DNA of 64,000 nt from assembly GCA_000349905.1 (NCBI GenBank), contig KB722753.1, positions 468,583-532,582 of the forward strand. The letters run 5' to 3'. This document shows, one piece after another, positions 11,933 to 23,502 of this stretch (positions are counted from its first letter, which is position 1; every line of letters starts with the position of its first letter). The DNA is from Volvariella volvacea V23. Its lineage: Eukaryota > Basidiomycota > Agaricomycetes > Agaricales > Pluteaceae. Position numbers and translations under genes: made by a program. The notes beneath the pieces were generated by a model, which worked only from the letters and a program-made list of their open reading frames with translations, did not search any database and was not told where the DNA came from.

Positions 11933-12297
11933 AAAGAGAGGGTTCTACCTCTGTTGTAGCCTCTCCCCCCCCCAAAGCTTGCGCATCGTAAACTCGAGAT
12001 TCAGCCTGGCGCAGAGTTACTTCTCTTTTGTATAAAACAAATTGGATATGGGTAGGAAATCGACACTAAATCTCCATTATCGTCAAAATAACAAATACAA
12101 AGCGAACATGAAATCGAACGAACGATAGCATAGATCAGAACAAAGATGGGTAGGTTCAAGTCCAGCTACAGATATGTACATTATATATGCTTGTGCAGGG
12201 TATGCTGACGTGGTATAATTAAGGGCTCGAGTGAACGAAGAGAGGTATGTCCTTGGGGCTTGGTGAACTGCCCGGAATAGACACTCGAATGTGGGCT
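11933..12297. other. Convergent 3' spacer
   Basis: Lies between the stops of the pectinesterase (+) and the Aurora kinase (-). No gene or repeat is visible; it presumably holds both 3' UTRs and polyadenylation signals. Confidence 0.5.
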
Positions 12298-13717
12298 TTA
12301 GGCTTTGTTTCCCGATCGCGATGTACCAGAAGGTCGATGTTTGACTATCCAGGGGTGCTTCATCACGTCTGTGAGTGACAACCTCTCCGTGGGGTGGTAT
12401 TGCAGCAACTGCGAGAGGTTGAGGCTCAGAATACATGCAGACAATAGCATCAACACGCTTACTTTGGCGATGAGGTCTTTCGCGTCCTCGGATATCGTAG
12501 GAGGGAATCGCAAGTCAACTTGCGCTATGCGCTTATAGGTATCTGAAAAGCTAGGTGAGGAAAAGATTGCAAAAATAATCACGAACACGCACTTCGAACG
12601 CTGTCTCGGTCCTCAAAAGGTGGATTGCCGATTAAGAATTCGTAGGTAAGGACACCCAGTGCCCAGTAGTCCACCTTCTCTCCGTGCTCCTTACCTTCCA
12701 CCATCTCGGGTGGTAGGTAATCCAACGTACCGCAGAACGTTTTTCTTCGGTTTCCAGGAGCGTGTACACTCCAACCAAAGTCGCCAATCTTCAACTCTCC
12801 ATTGATCCCTAGCAGCAGATTCTCTGGCTTGATATCCCGGTGTATGATGTGCTTCCCGTGCAGGTATATTAGAGCATCTGCCATCTGGTCGATATACCTT
12901 GAACTCCGTCTCTCCGAAAAGCTTCCATATTTGCTCAGTTGTTTGTACAGCTCTCCCTTCCCCGCAAACTCCAGCATCAGGAATATCCGCTTCTCGTCGT
13001 GGAAATATCCATACAAGCGAAGGACATTGGGGTGTCGCAAATTTTGTTGGATCTCGATTTCTCTTCGAATCTGCTTCTCGACTTTGTTCTCGACGATTTC
13101 GGACTTGTACAGTGTCTTAAGAGCGAGAATGTACTTGGGTTCGGCTTTTGTTCGAACCATGTAGACTCGTCCGAATTTTCCCTTGCCTAGTGGTCGGCCC
13201 ATGTCGAAATCGTGTAGAGTCCACGTCTTTGTGGGATATTTTCTATTGAGGGTGCTACATCAGCCGTGAAATCAGTTGCGGTCGGGGACAATACTTACTT
13301 TGATACGCTGGAATCCAACGCCAGTGATTCTGCAGCCTCACCATAGACACGTGCCCCTCTCTTCTCGTTCTCCTGTTCCAAACCGCCATCATACGTTCCA
13401 ATATCTATCGAAGATTGCGTCTTGACATGTCGCGAGGTTGTTTGGGTGTTTGTTTTGATTTGCAGAGTGGCAGATGGCTTGCCTAGAGTGGGCGTCTGTG
13501 AGCGCAATGAACTTGAGTTTAATGGTTTCGTTGGTGCCGCCTGTGGGTGCGGGTTTGGGGCCCCAAACTTGGACAGCAGTCTAGTGACATTTAATTGACT
13601 GGGTTGTTTATGCAAGGGTTTTGCTGTAGATGACGATGAGGTAGATGATGTCGTGGTTTTCTTGCTGTTGAGCTCGAGCACTGCTAATTGTCGTGTTACA
13701 GATGCTACGGAAGTCAT
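12298..13717 (-). CDS. ark1: Aurora kinase (Ipl1/Ark1-type)
   Basis: Serine/threonine kinase of the chromosomal passenger complex, controlling kinetochore attachment, spindle checkpoint and cytokinesis. The first ATG in frame is at 13717 ([20 protein letters not shown]); farther upstream the frame offers only GTG. A disordered Ser/Thr-rich N-terminus of about 140 residues precedes the kinase domain. Visible motifs are the glycine loop [10 protein letters not shown], the ATP-binding Lys in [10 protein letters not shown], catalytic [20 protein letters not shown] (an Aurora hallmark) and the activation loop [19 protein letters not shown] with its phosphorylatable Thr. The end is [20 protein letters not shown] plus a short basic tail. 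Introns follow the N-terminal region, the [10 protein letters not shown] segment and DLIAK. Fungi usually carry one Aurora. It is divergent from the L1-domain gene. Confidence 0.92.
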
Positions 13718-13996
13718 GGCTATTGTCGAAGATGTGTCGGTTCCTATATGCACACGATCGACCTGCGCTCGCTGGCGGAGTTGTTGTGAGGGATTCTGGA
13801 TAAAACCTGGGAGTTGTCGACGGGCGACACGTCAGGAGGTTCAATTTAGATTTGGGTCCGTTGGATGCTGCAGCGCGTTCCGGTCACGTGATCGTTCCCA
13901 TCAGTTCTTTACCCTTATTGAAGCCTAAGGGGAGTGGCAAACAGTGGCAAACTGATCACCAAAAATTTGGATTTCGTAGTGGCGGAATCACTGAAA
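13718..13996. promoter_or_regulatory. Divergent promoter region, Aurora / L1-domain gene
   Basis: Only about 280 bp separates the two start codons, so a shared promoter is likely. It contains GGTCACGTGATCG near 13882, with a CACGTG core (E-box type). No TATA box is evident for either gene. Confidence 0.45.
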
Positions 13997-15764
13997 ATGG
14001 CCAAGGACGAGCTCATCGACGACCACGTCTCACTCAAACAAGTCAAAAAGGCTGTTGAAGCCCTTCTTACCTATGAAGTGAAAAAGCAGGCAGAGCGACA
14101 GGAAAAGGAGCTTATCCCTGGCAAGGAGCCTCATGTATGGCTCAATGTCACCGTCAAAAGGATGTCGCCGACAAAAAAGATAAAGCCGACGAAGATGTAT
14201 GTATTCGTCATTGATGAGGCCTAATATTGATCTGATACTAGTTTGGTAGACCCATTACTCACCCTATTATCGACCCTCGGACGACCGCTGTTTGTCTGAT
14301 AACGAAAGACCCTCAACGAGAGTACAAGGATTTGCTGGAGAAACACAACATCAAGTTTATCTCGAGAGTTGTCGGAATCGAGAAATTGAAGGGGAAATTC
14401 AAGCCATTTGAAGCACGACGGATGCTATTGAAGGAGAATGGCCTCTTCTTGGCGGATGAGCGAGTTATACCGGTTCTGCCAAAGCTACTTGGTTCGAAAT
14501 GGTTTGAGGCGAAGAAGTAAGTTCATTCAGTTGCGAATCAGTACTGTATAGATTGAACGATATGAAGACAACCAATACCGGTTTCCCTTACACGCAAAGA
14601 TCTGAAGGGGGAGCTGGAACAGGCCATTTCATCGACGTATATGAACCAAAATAAAGGGACATGCACGTAAGTCGTTCCTGATATAGATTTACCTGCAACG
14701 ACGCTGACGAAGTGCATGAACTGTTCAGAGCTATCAAAGTTGGTACGATCTCACAAAAGCCAGCACATGTTGTGGACAACATCAAGACGGCACTTCCCGC
14801 TATCGTAAAGCACATAAAAGAAGGTTGGGACAATGTCCAAAGTCTTCACATCAAGACAAACTCAAGTGCAAGTCTACCTATTTGGAGTTGTGAGCTGGGC
14901 GCAGATGAAGGAGGTCGGTGGGATGGTTTTGAGGCTGAGCTGGAAGAAGAGAGTGCAAGTGGATCGGACGAAGATGAGGAAGAAGAAAGCGAAGAGGAGG
15001 AGGAGGAAGAGGAAGAAGAGCAAGAGGAAGAAGAGCAAGAGGAAGAGGAGGAGGTCGAACCAGTCAAGCCTCCACCACCACAGAAGAAAGGCAAAAAGCG
15101 AGCACCAGAGGATGAAGAGGAGACAGAGAAGCCGAAGAAGCGAGCGAAGGCCAGCACATCTGAGGTTGAAAGCAAACCTACTGCCCCTCCCGCTAAGGGC
15201 AAACCCAGCGCTCCTCAACCTGTCAAAAAACCTGCGCCGGAAGCGACAAGCGCCAGCAAGTCTAAGGAGGTGAAGAAGTCTGTGGAAACGAAGAAGTCTG
15301 TGGAGGCGAAATCTGTAGAGACAAAGAGACCTGTAGAGGCGAAGAAATCAGTAGAGGTGAAGGAACCTGCAGATACGAAGAAACCCGTGAATGCAAAGAA
15401 AAAGCCTGCCGATGCTAAAGCCGCCAAAAGTTCCGCCGATACACCAGCCTCGCCCTCACAGCCAAAGCCCTCCACAACCGACAAAAAGCCGAAAGTCCCA
15501 CAGGCCGAGACAAAGGTCAAATCCTCAGAAGCCAAGGAAGTAAAGAAGAAGTCGAAATCTACTGAGACACCCAAAGAAGTCGTAGTTCCTGTGCCTGCGC
15601 CCGAGCCCAAGCCCAAATCCATATCGTCCGGCGTTGAAAAGAAATCAAAGTCATCTGAACCTACGAAAAAGCTCAAGTCGTCTGGTGGTGAGAAGGAGAA
15701 GAAGCCCAAGACGTCCAAGACGTTGAAGGAGACTGTTTTGGGCAAGAAGCCGGGGAAGGTGTAG
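13997..15764 (+). CDS. Ribosomal L1-domain nucleolar protein (Utp30/Cic1/RSL1D1-like)
   Basis: Ribosome-biogenesis factor with a ribosomal L1 fold; relatives act in pre-rRNA processing in the nucleolus. I choose the ATG at 13997 (MAKDELIDDHVSLKQVKKAV) because the frame upstream has only a GTG. Across introns the L1 domain continues as WLNVTVKRMSPTKKIKPTK, CLITKDPQREYKDLLEKHNI, RVVGIEKLKGKFKPFEARRM, then FLADERVIPVLPKLLGSKWF and, after another intron, AIKVGTISQKPAHVVDNIKT. Beyond the domain comes an acidic Glu run (about 14940-15060) and a very long Lys/Pro/Ser tail with repeated VEAKKSVE-like units to the stop at 15764. That tail resembles human RSL1D1 more than the short yeast Utp30. Confidence 0.85.
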
Positions 15765-16061
15765 AGTAGTGGGGAGCGAGGGGTTGCTTGATACTTGGTG
15801 TATTGCTATGTTGTAATACGTTTTTGCACGCATTTAGTGGATCCTCTTGAGGCGTTCATCATGTATGGAGTGCGGAAAGAGATACTGTACATCCATGACA
15901 CAGTTTCTGTTATCTTGTACTGATCCAGGCATTGCCAGTGTTCGATGGAAATGCACATATACCAGAATCCGTTTAACTAGCAACACAATTTCCGTGGTAT
16001 ATGGGTATATTCTGGAGGTCAATTCAAGGAAGAAAGTACTCTATCTATATCCGTGTTATAT
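15765..16061. other. Convergent 3' spacer
   Basis: About 300 bp between the stops of the L1-domain gene (+) and the hydrolase (-). Nothing recognisable is present beyond AT-rich 3' UTR-like sequence. Confidence 0.5.
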
Positions 16062-17362
16062 TCAAAGCTTGCCCTGCAGTTCTGGTATCCACATGGTATT
16101 CTTGGTTTGTCCTTTCTGCGTTGCATCCCACCAAGTCAAAATGGTATCGACGACCTCATCTTGACGACCTGTAAAATTGTGATCTGCACCTTCCATCATG
16201 CGCAGGGTATGTGTTCCTGGAGACCTAGAGCTCAAGATATTGGCGTATATGAGAGCATCATAGCTACATTTCATGAATTAGTCTGGCTTATCTGAGCATG
16301 TCAAGGACAAGGCCACGCACGGGGTAACAGTCTTGTCGTTAAGCCCGTGGATAGTTAGGACGTGAGCCGCTTGTGGGAATTGCTCCCGTACGAAGGATGT
16401 ATCCCAATCGACGAATGACTGTACGTCTTCGGGGTATATTCTCACTGAACGTTGTTTTCGTGCAACGGTCACTGTCCAGATAAAGAATCCTTGCTTCTCA
16501 AAAGCTTCCGTCCAGCCACGAGAGCTGCTGGCTTCTAGAGCATTACGAAAAAGAAAACGTCAGATAAGAAAGACTTCCGATAGAACGAGAGATAGACCTA
16601 TGATTTTCTTGATTCAGAGTCAATCAAGGCAGACTTACAAAAGATAAATTGACTTACATTCATTCGGTATCTTCCTGAGGCGTTGACAAAAAAGGACACA
16701 TTGCGGCCCTCCGGTGTGGTGCAGAGCCAACGGAACGCCGACACGGATCCACGCGAATGTCCAACTACCAAATCGACCACATATCCGTATGTGATCGTAA
16801 GGTAGGAAACTACTGTCTTGATGTCCGCTACATCGTGTTCTAGGTGTCCTTGTTTCCAGGTTCCTCCACTTTCGTGATTTCCTCTGTCAATACAGTTAGG
16901 GGGTGTGGAAACTACAAAATCACATGAAAACACCGCAACAAGAAGCGCTTACTTACCGGAAGTCGAATCGGAACGAGTCCATGGGCAAACGAAGCGCTAA
17001 TCTCTTTTGAAATAGATAGTCCTTGTGCCTAGAATGTAGTTTAGGTGTGAGCGCCATAAGACATACTAGACGCCATAGATGAACAGCCAGCGAGTTGGAC
17101 CTAATTGGCCACCATAGGAACAAGGACTAACCCCATCGTTCCGTGCAATATCTGATGCCATGTTTATGCAGGTTATATTGACGAGGCAGTAAGCAAATGA
17201 TCGCCCTCAACTTGAAGCTTCAAGTTGCAGAGTGCTTACCAAAGCAATCTTCCGAGCTTGAGTGGGCTGCTCGGGGCTTAGTTGTTCTAGTATCCCAACT
17301 ATGGCGCAATTGGGCTCATCTGGATGGGGAATAGAAAGCTTCGTGGATCGTCTGGCGGCCAT
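16062..17362 (-). CDS. Alpha/beta-hydrolase (putative serine esterase)
   Basis: Member of the alpha/beta-hydrolase fold; the substrate cannot be told from sequence. It starts MAARRSTKLSIPHPDEPNCA. The oxyanion-side ILHGTMGHKDYLFQKRLALR and FRFDFRGNHESGG follow across introns. The nucleophile elbow is VVGHSRGSVSAFRW (G-H-S-R-G, Ser nucleophile). A cap region is followed by VLTIHGLNDKTVTP with the acidic residue and GADHNFTGRQDEVVDTILTW with the catalytic His. The triad is therefore complete. Several short introns cut the frame. No signal peptide or membrane anchor is seen, so it is probably cytosolic. It ends PELQGKL and stop at 16062. Confidence 0.82.
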
Positions 17363-19844
17363 AGTGTTCGTTGCAGAGTTTGTGAAGTACGCCCAAATTC
17401 TGACGGTTGGGCAGCACGTGGGGTCTGTTCGGGTATACCGGGATACAACAACCGTTACGGTTATCAAACGCGGGGATCTAATCTTATCTTTGCAGGAAGT
17501 ATTTTGAGCGTTTAGATGTAGTAGTGTACAATAGTAGAGACAATGATCACTACCCCCAGTAGCGATATTAGACGGCCTTAAGCAAGCCCATATAAACAAA
17601 ATATAATGAATTTAGGTATGGAACATACGTGCGAATAACTCTGTTCAAGTTGAGCGCCGACCCCTCCTGCATCTCCGAATCCCAAGTCATGCATCTCATT
17701 TGGCCTAATCAAAATAGGCTTTCATCGTTATTAAGTGAAATTTACAGAAGTAAATGCTGATTTATATAACTATCTGACGAGGCACATATTTCTGACTTCA
17801 AAGGGAGAGGGAGCACAATCATGCTGTCCTCCACCGCGAGACTATCGTCATCATCAGGGCCCGAACGAGGTGGACGTCGAAGTTATCATCGGGACGTTCA
17901 AGAATCCGACGGCAAGCAGCAACGTGCCATTAGTTGGCAATTATGCTATTCGACGCTTGCACGCACTTTATGATCGGCCGCTCAGAAATCTTCAAGACGC
18001 ATGTAAAGGCACGATAAACTCATCTGCATGCATGGTCTTGTCTGTAATTCCCCGAGTCAATCAGCGGGCGAGCCGCCGAATTCCAGCGTCCTTGCCTCCT
18101 TACCGCATGTCCTACTACCATAGTTGATTGCCAGCCCACGCTGTAAGGGCTAGGCGCAGCTACGAGACACAGAAAGACTCCATCTAGAATCGTCTATGGA
18201 GTACCCCTGGGAGGCATATAGGTAGATTTTGCGTCTAAGAGTAGTGGCGCAGTGTGATTATTGCGCCTATCACTTCCTCATGTAGTTGCTATCCATAGCC
18301 GATAGGTTTTTCCGGGTGTGATAAATGGCTTAGATCATACTAGGCATACGCACGATGCATAAGGCAGTGTAGGACAGGTGGAAATTTGTTCACATACTTC
18401 AGATGTAACGGTCAGCGGGCCCCGCTAGTAGATAGGGACCACACTCGATGAGGTATGGGCAAATGTTGTGGCGACTTGCGAAATTGTCTGGAAGTGGATG
18501 CCTCAGTGCCCACTGTTGAATTTACATTTTGAGCACTGTCAGTATCTGATCTCGATTATTTGACAGGGTGGAACCTCAATTATACCTGGCGTCGTCAGTT
18601 ACTGGCATAGACTGAAATTGGAAACGTGAGATACTCAGAGCTTCGTTGACATAGGGCATCTACGTCAGAGCTTTCAGGTTCTAGATGTTCTTCTGAAGGT
18701 CCCTACCATAACTGAAGCAACCTGGAAGCAGACAGCGTGCTCTTCTCTGTGTTTGAACATTCCTTCGTTACCTATCGATTCGGAAATCCCAACGACCCTT
18801 CGAATCCCGGATTCTGATGAGACGGTGAGCGGTGGTCCGAATAAGTGCACCACATTTACAAGAGGTTCATTCTAATCAATGCCAAATCCCTCGTTGGATT
18901 TATGCGCAGATTGCGAGTAATTGAGACCTCCACTTCATCGTGCGCACACCTCTTGGTATTTGTTATACTCTGGCATTAATTTCACCTCCGTTATTGCCTC
19001 CGAAGCACACGACAGTGTGGGCGACCGGAGGCTCGGCAATCACTGGTCACTAGCCACGTCTTCGACACTCGTGAGCGAGTCCTTTAAATACAGATGAGTT
19101 CTATTTGAAATGAGATACATACCAAGGACCGTAGCACATGATGACTGCGCTGCTTCACAGCACCACAAAAACAGGCTCCTGCCATTAGAGTTCTTGTGCT
19201 CTCTTGTGCTGTCTATTCATTAATTTGGCCACTTTTAATCTAATCATTACTTAGTGGGGATGTCTCCTTCACGTTGTGCGTCTTCTTTCGGGGGCTATTG
19301 CGACGATTGATCCCACAACTCGGCACTGCGATGACCGATCATAGTGAATAACCGTTAATCCTCCAGAGGCGGCTGCAAGAGCTGTGGCAGGTATATTCTG
19401 GAACTGACAGTGAATTCTACAGCGGAGGTTCAAAACGTGCACAGGCTGGCTGCTGACCGAAGGTTCTTGGTCTTTGAGACCCGTGATGACGGCTCAATGG
19501 TGATGAACGTGTTCAGCTGACAGTCATCGTGCATTTGAGCTTGACTCGATATGTCCTCCTTCGTTATCGTTGCTTGTTTCTACGTCGGAGATGGCGAGAT
19601 AGAGCGCAAGAAAGATAAATTCCGCCAGGGCGCTTCGAGGATCGCAGTCGTGGAAGATCCCGGGATTGACGCTTGTTTGTTCAAGGAAGTGTTTTTAAGA
19701 ACCTCGAGCGAAACCAGGGCCCCTCAGAGTTGCACTCACATCTCCTCTATTCCTCGTTAACTCGCACTTAAGAGAGCCTCTGTGGCTTACTCGCAGTGTT
19801 TCTCCCTTTATCTCTTTAATCGCCTTCGACTATGGGTCAGAAGG

Positions 19845-20100
19845 AGATGGTTAGAGTGGGCATAGGAAGATCGTATTATGATCTCCCTAGGCTCATTCTC
19901 ATTGCATCTTCCTGTACTCTTGTTCTTTGATATTACTTATGCCCACACGCGTAGGGAAGGCAATACTGTTTAACTGTTTTCCCTACTCATGTGTTTTGTG
20001 CCTCGACGAGATACTGCTACTGGTGCTTATCTCGTCGACCTACATGTTTCTGAAGCACTCAATTCATTTGTAATCTTAGTCTAGCTACATTTGTACAACA
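19845..20100. mobile_element. LTR-like, hairpin-rich tract (possible solo LTR or element remnant)
   Basis: A purine-rich AGAAGGAGATGG (polypurine-tract-like) precedes a tract starting near TGGTTAGAGTGGGC and ending near GTACAACA, which fits a TG…CA terminal repeat. It contains nested inverted repeats: GTGGGCATA (19856-19864) with TATGCCCAC (19938-19946); GTAGGGAA (19951-19958) with TTCCCTAC (19979-19986); and an 11-bp stem at 20003-20013 and 20028-20038. No second copy, coding remnant or target-site duplication was found, so the assignment is tentative. Confidence 0.3.
20003..20038. repeat. 11-bp inverted repeat (hairpin)
   Basis: TCGACGAGATA and its exact reverse complement TATCTCGTCGA flank a 14-nt loop. 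Seen directly in the sequence; part of the LTR-like tract. Confidence 0.7.
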
Positions 20101-20178
20101 GGTAATAGGCTGGTGCTGAATAGGGTTTACTGTAGAACAATAATAACTATTGATTACTTGTCTATATCTTATTCGTTG

Positions 20179-20194
20179 ACAATCTTGAGATTGT
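20179..20194. repeat. Perfect 7-bp palindromic hairpin
   Basis: ACAATCT-TG-AGATTGT is a perfect stem with a 2-nt loop in the gene-poor stretch. No associated T-run or gene end identifies it as a terminator. Confidence 0.6.
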
Positions 20195-20871
20195 AGCTAT
20201 TCATATAATTCATCAGCCTGTAATGGTCTTACCATTGGACAGTTCTCGGACTCAATTACGATGAATTGGGCTAGCCTGCCTATGCAACTTGCGGTCACCA
20301 GATGCGTTTTTGTGCCGTTTAAGGGAACAAGCAGTGCATAGGTTCGCTGGAAAAACAAATAGCGCCTCTTTTGCGTTCCATTCTTACGGCTATATAAAAA
20401 TTTAAATTGCTAGTCAGAAGCACCAGATTCCCTGACCTTAAGATCCGTACAGATGCCAATCGATTGTTCATGAGTTGAGATAATCAATTACTCTCGGATC
20501 CACTGACAGGCAGTCGACGAATCAGGTGTCCTCCGAGCGACCGCATACGTTCGCGGGAGGCACTTGAAAGTTTTAGAATTTCTTGGCAAAAAAGACAGAA
20601 AGAAGGTAGTTGAGAAAACGGAGAGATTGTATTGGACGTTGCGACCTTTGCTTCTGAGCGAAGGACCCTACGCTGTACAACTCTGGTCTGTAAGTAGTCC
20701 ATGTAGTAGTACATGTATTTGCACATGCTGATGTACGAGGAACAGCGATACATAAGGGGATATAGCAAAATAAACTGTGAAGCGTGTATCTGCTCTATGG
20801 AGATGGGTCCCTTGTTATCCCCTGCTCTACGTGTAGCGCCTCTCCCCGTAAGGCTGGGGTTGTTCGCCAGC

Positions 20872-21531
20872 TTAAAAGTGCCCAAGGCTCATGCCTTGCA
20901 TTGCCTGTGCCACATCCCACAAGTCTTCCGCGTCGGACGCGTCTCGGGCCACAGCGTCCGGGTCTGCGGTCCAAAATAACAGAGACTCAGAAGGTTCTGG
21001 AGAAGTGATGAAGTGAGATGGTAAAACCAAGTCCTCTTCATCAATTTCCGGCAATTCGATGCAAAAGTTCTTCCGAAGAGGCGGACACACAAAGTCGGCT
21101 TCCAGCTGAGCAATCTCGGGGGAAGCTATGCCCCAGCATAGAGCTGTTAAGCTGTCGGCTGTGGCGCTATGCTGAGAGGCGTCACGGTGACTCTGAGTAG
21201 GATGCTCTTCGAGGTATTTTGCCGCGTTGCTGTGGTTCTTCAAGTTGTGTGGCGGAGGGAGGCGCTCGTTAGTTGTGAAGTAGAAGCCTGAGGGAGAGGG
21301 GCTCAACGCTGTCCGTGGGGATAAGGGCCCCACTGGACTGGTCGGAACCATAGCAGAGAGGGTTGCGTGGACAGACCCTCTTCGTTCGGGAGCATAGGTG
21401 CTGCTGCTCCCGATGCTATCAGGAATGGTGATGCGTGGAATCATGAGGCTGGGGCGTCGGGTGGCGCTGGTCACTGCGACCTGGGCTTTCAACGCCCTTG
21501 AGAGATTCGAGGTTTTCACAACTTGGGTCAT
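20872..21531 (-). CDS. Hypothetical Ser/Pro-rich protein
   Basis: A 219-residue single-exon frame with an ATG at 21531 in a normal start context. It begins MTQVVKTSNLSRALKAQVAV. The first two thirds are Ser/Pro/Thr-rich and probably disordered (SPVGPLSPRTALSPSPSGFY). The last third is acidic with hydrophobic spacing (CIELPEIDEEDLVLP, DASDAEDLWDVAQAMQGMSL) and may form a short helix. No known domain is recognised. Length, open frame and gene-like composition support a real gene; function is unknown. Confidence 0.55.
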   Translation of the reverse strand: MTQVVKTSNLSRALKAQVAVTSATRRPSLMIPRITIPDSIGSSSTYAPERRGSVHATLSAMVPTSPVGPLSPRTALSPSPSGFYFTTNERLPPPHNLKNHSNAAKYLEEHPTQSHRDASQHSATADSLTALCWGIASPEIAQLEADFVCPPLRKNFCIELPEIDEEDLVLPSHFITSPEPSESLLFWTADPDAVARDASDAEDLWDVAQAMQGMSLGHF

Positions 21532-22020
21532 TGTTTGGGGTGTGCGAGAGTTGTGTCTGGAGTGTGTAATGGTTAAGCTGCGGTGGGTACTAAGTAGTAG
21601 GTGGCGGGAGGAAAACTTTGTGATGTGTGGACTTTAACCGACTCGCCTTTAATACCCTTTTCTAGGCCAAAACAGTAGCGTAATTGGGTGGGGCGCAGAT
21701 ATGGACTCAAAGCGTGTTGTACAATTGTGTTGCATTAGGAACAGGAGCACACAGCTTATCCTCACGACGACTATACATGTGGAATGCGGAAGAGGCGCCT
21801 TAGGCGATGCTGAGTTGCATTGTCCTTCGCCGAATGTGGGATACCCTCATGGTTAGATATTGTAGTCGATTTCTGGTGATTTGGGCTATGGGATGAGATG
21901 AACGAGATCAGGAGTACTAAACGAAGTGAGCCTCAAAACAAGCAAGGCTACGGGTATAGGCAACTAACAACTAGGTACAAACGACGTTGACAATAGGGGA
22001 TCGGAGAAAAGCAGCAGGGA

Positions 22021-23104
22021 TCAATCAAGCAGATTATTCAGACTCTCCCAAGGAGGCAGTCCAAAATTACTGGGCATCCGTCTCCATATCTCGGCTCGAC
22101 CCCACTCATACGACTCATTCGCCACAGCCGAGCACCTATCACACATCCCTCTCGTGAACGTATTTGGCGAGGGTGTCTTCCTCAAACCGGTCAATTTGGG
22201 AGTCGGTACTGTGAGTTGATCCTTTATTTTCATCCGCAGGCGCTCGCATTTCTGTGGCGAAAAACACCCCAGGGGTTCGTTATTTAGCCACCCGAATGCT
22301 ATCCATTGGGTGAACAAGAGCTTGTCAAAGGCCGTGACGGAGAGGTGTTGGTCTTCTGGTGATAGTATCGCGATTGTGCCATCTGGTCGGGGTACGCCAA
22401 AGAAGATGTTCTCGAGGTCTTTTGTCTCGTGAAGGTGATGCAACCAGCTGTAGAAGGCGATGGGGATGGGCGAGAATATATTGAGTTCGCGGCACAAGTT
22501 GATGCAATCGATGTAGTTGCTGGGATGGTATTTAATGTGAACGACCCGGCGATCCCATTTCTCCAGCGTGTTGGGGAATTCGGCAGTCAAAATGCGGAGG
22601 GCGCGTTGATAGATTTCTTTCATTTCGTATTTACGTCCTAATCGAAGCCATGCGGCAATTTCGGCGAATTCGCGCTTAGATTTGGTTGACCTGGGAATGA
22701 AACTGGTAAACAACCGATCGAATGTTGAGCACAAGAGAAAGCCGAAGAGAGGTGAACCCTCGAGGGCATAGAGACCCAGAGAGAAGAGTAAAAGACGGAT
22801 CAGAGAAGTTCGTCACTGTCACTCACGGATCATAAATTGCCCTCAATAAGTATTCCACATCTTGCGCCCGGTCCGTCAAAAATACGACAGGACATTGTTC
22901 CAGCGTCGTCTCTACATTAGGACTCCCATTTACGAACATGTTTGCAAGGACCCTTGATTGGTGGGATAGCAGACTGGCGTGAACACGAAATCGAAGGCTT
23001 TCCGCTTGGAGTATGACACTTCCATCGGAATACCAAATCTGGGAATGGACGATTTCGTGCGAGGAAAAGCTGCTCTTGCTGGAGAAGACGCCTGGCACCA
23101 TCAT
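22021..23104 (-). CDS. Fungal BTB/POZ-domain protein
   Basis: BTB/POZ proteins mediate dimerisation and often act as adaptors or regulators; this fungal subgroup is large and mostly uncharacterised. It starts at 23104 (MMVPGVFSSKSSFSSHEIVH); the next codon is also ATG. The BTB core reads IWYSDGSVILQAESLRFRVH, ASLLSHQSRVLANMF and, before the intron, QCPVVFLTDRAQDVEYLLRA. The second exon (22021 to about 22830) carries KREFAEIAAWLRLGRKYEMK and YQRALRILTAEFP, then the typical C-terminal region with CDRCSAVANESYEWGRAEIW, ending LPPWESLNNLLD. A second member of the same family lies at the right end of the window. Confidence 0.82.
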
Positions 23105-23502
23105 TACTCTGGTAGACGCTTGGGCTGTGTTTGAGGGGAGCTGGGGTCGAACGAAGAAAATAGTTGACCTACAACACAACAGGTTCTACTGAACACAAGA
23201 GAGAAGGTGAGGTGTGGGGACGAGTATGTGCGCCTCCCGTGCGGTGCGTCAGCTTGCTGCTGCTGGAGTGTGGGGGCAGCGGGGTTGAGGCCCTGGACGC
23301 AGACAACACAAAGCCATCGCACAGGAGCAGACAAACCCAAGACCACCTCGAGCGCCCATTACGCCAAGCCGTAAACAGAGCCAAATATAGACCGGCAATG
23401 GCCGGACGTGCCTGATGACCGACCGGGATCATGAAGTCATTGGTCAGCCACCAAATATACTTCCAACTCAACACCCGTGAGCTGCGAAAGAAACACCTGG
23501 CC

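Larger units (their letters stand above)
17363..20871. other. Gene-poor stretch, probably decayed repeat DNA
   Basis: About 3.5 kb without a supportable gene, unusual in a window where genes are otherwise 0.1-1.5 kb apart. A 130-codon frame at 17735-18127 and a 69-codon frame at 19551-19760 show no domain or splice pattern. The right part contains several strong inverted repeats and an LTR-like tract, listed separately. The rest of the stretch looks like unconstrained sequence. Confidence 0.5.

Noticed and set aside
12140..12180. GGTTCAAGTCC resembling a tRNA T-loop
   Set aside because: The flanking stem is mismatched and no D-loop or acceptor stem lies upstream.
13718..13753. Farther start of the Aurora kinase frame
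   Set aside because: The codon is GTG, not ATG; the first ATG in frame is at 13717.
13934..13996. Farther start of the L1-domain frame
   Set aside because: The codon is GTG; the ATG at 13997 gives a normal family start.
14846..15745. Long minus-strand frames of 114-176 codons opposite the L1-domain gene
   Set aside because: They mirror the low-complexity Lys/Glu-rich coding sequence of the plus-strand gene and encode Ser/Leu/Phe runs. They lack domains and splice signals.
17735..18127. 130-codon plus-strand frame
   Set aside because: No domain, splice partner or homology is recognisable, and the surroundings look like unconstrained DNA.
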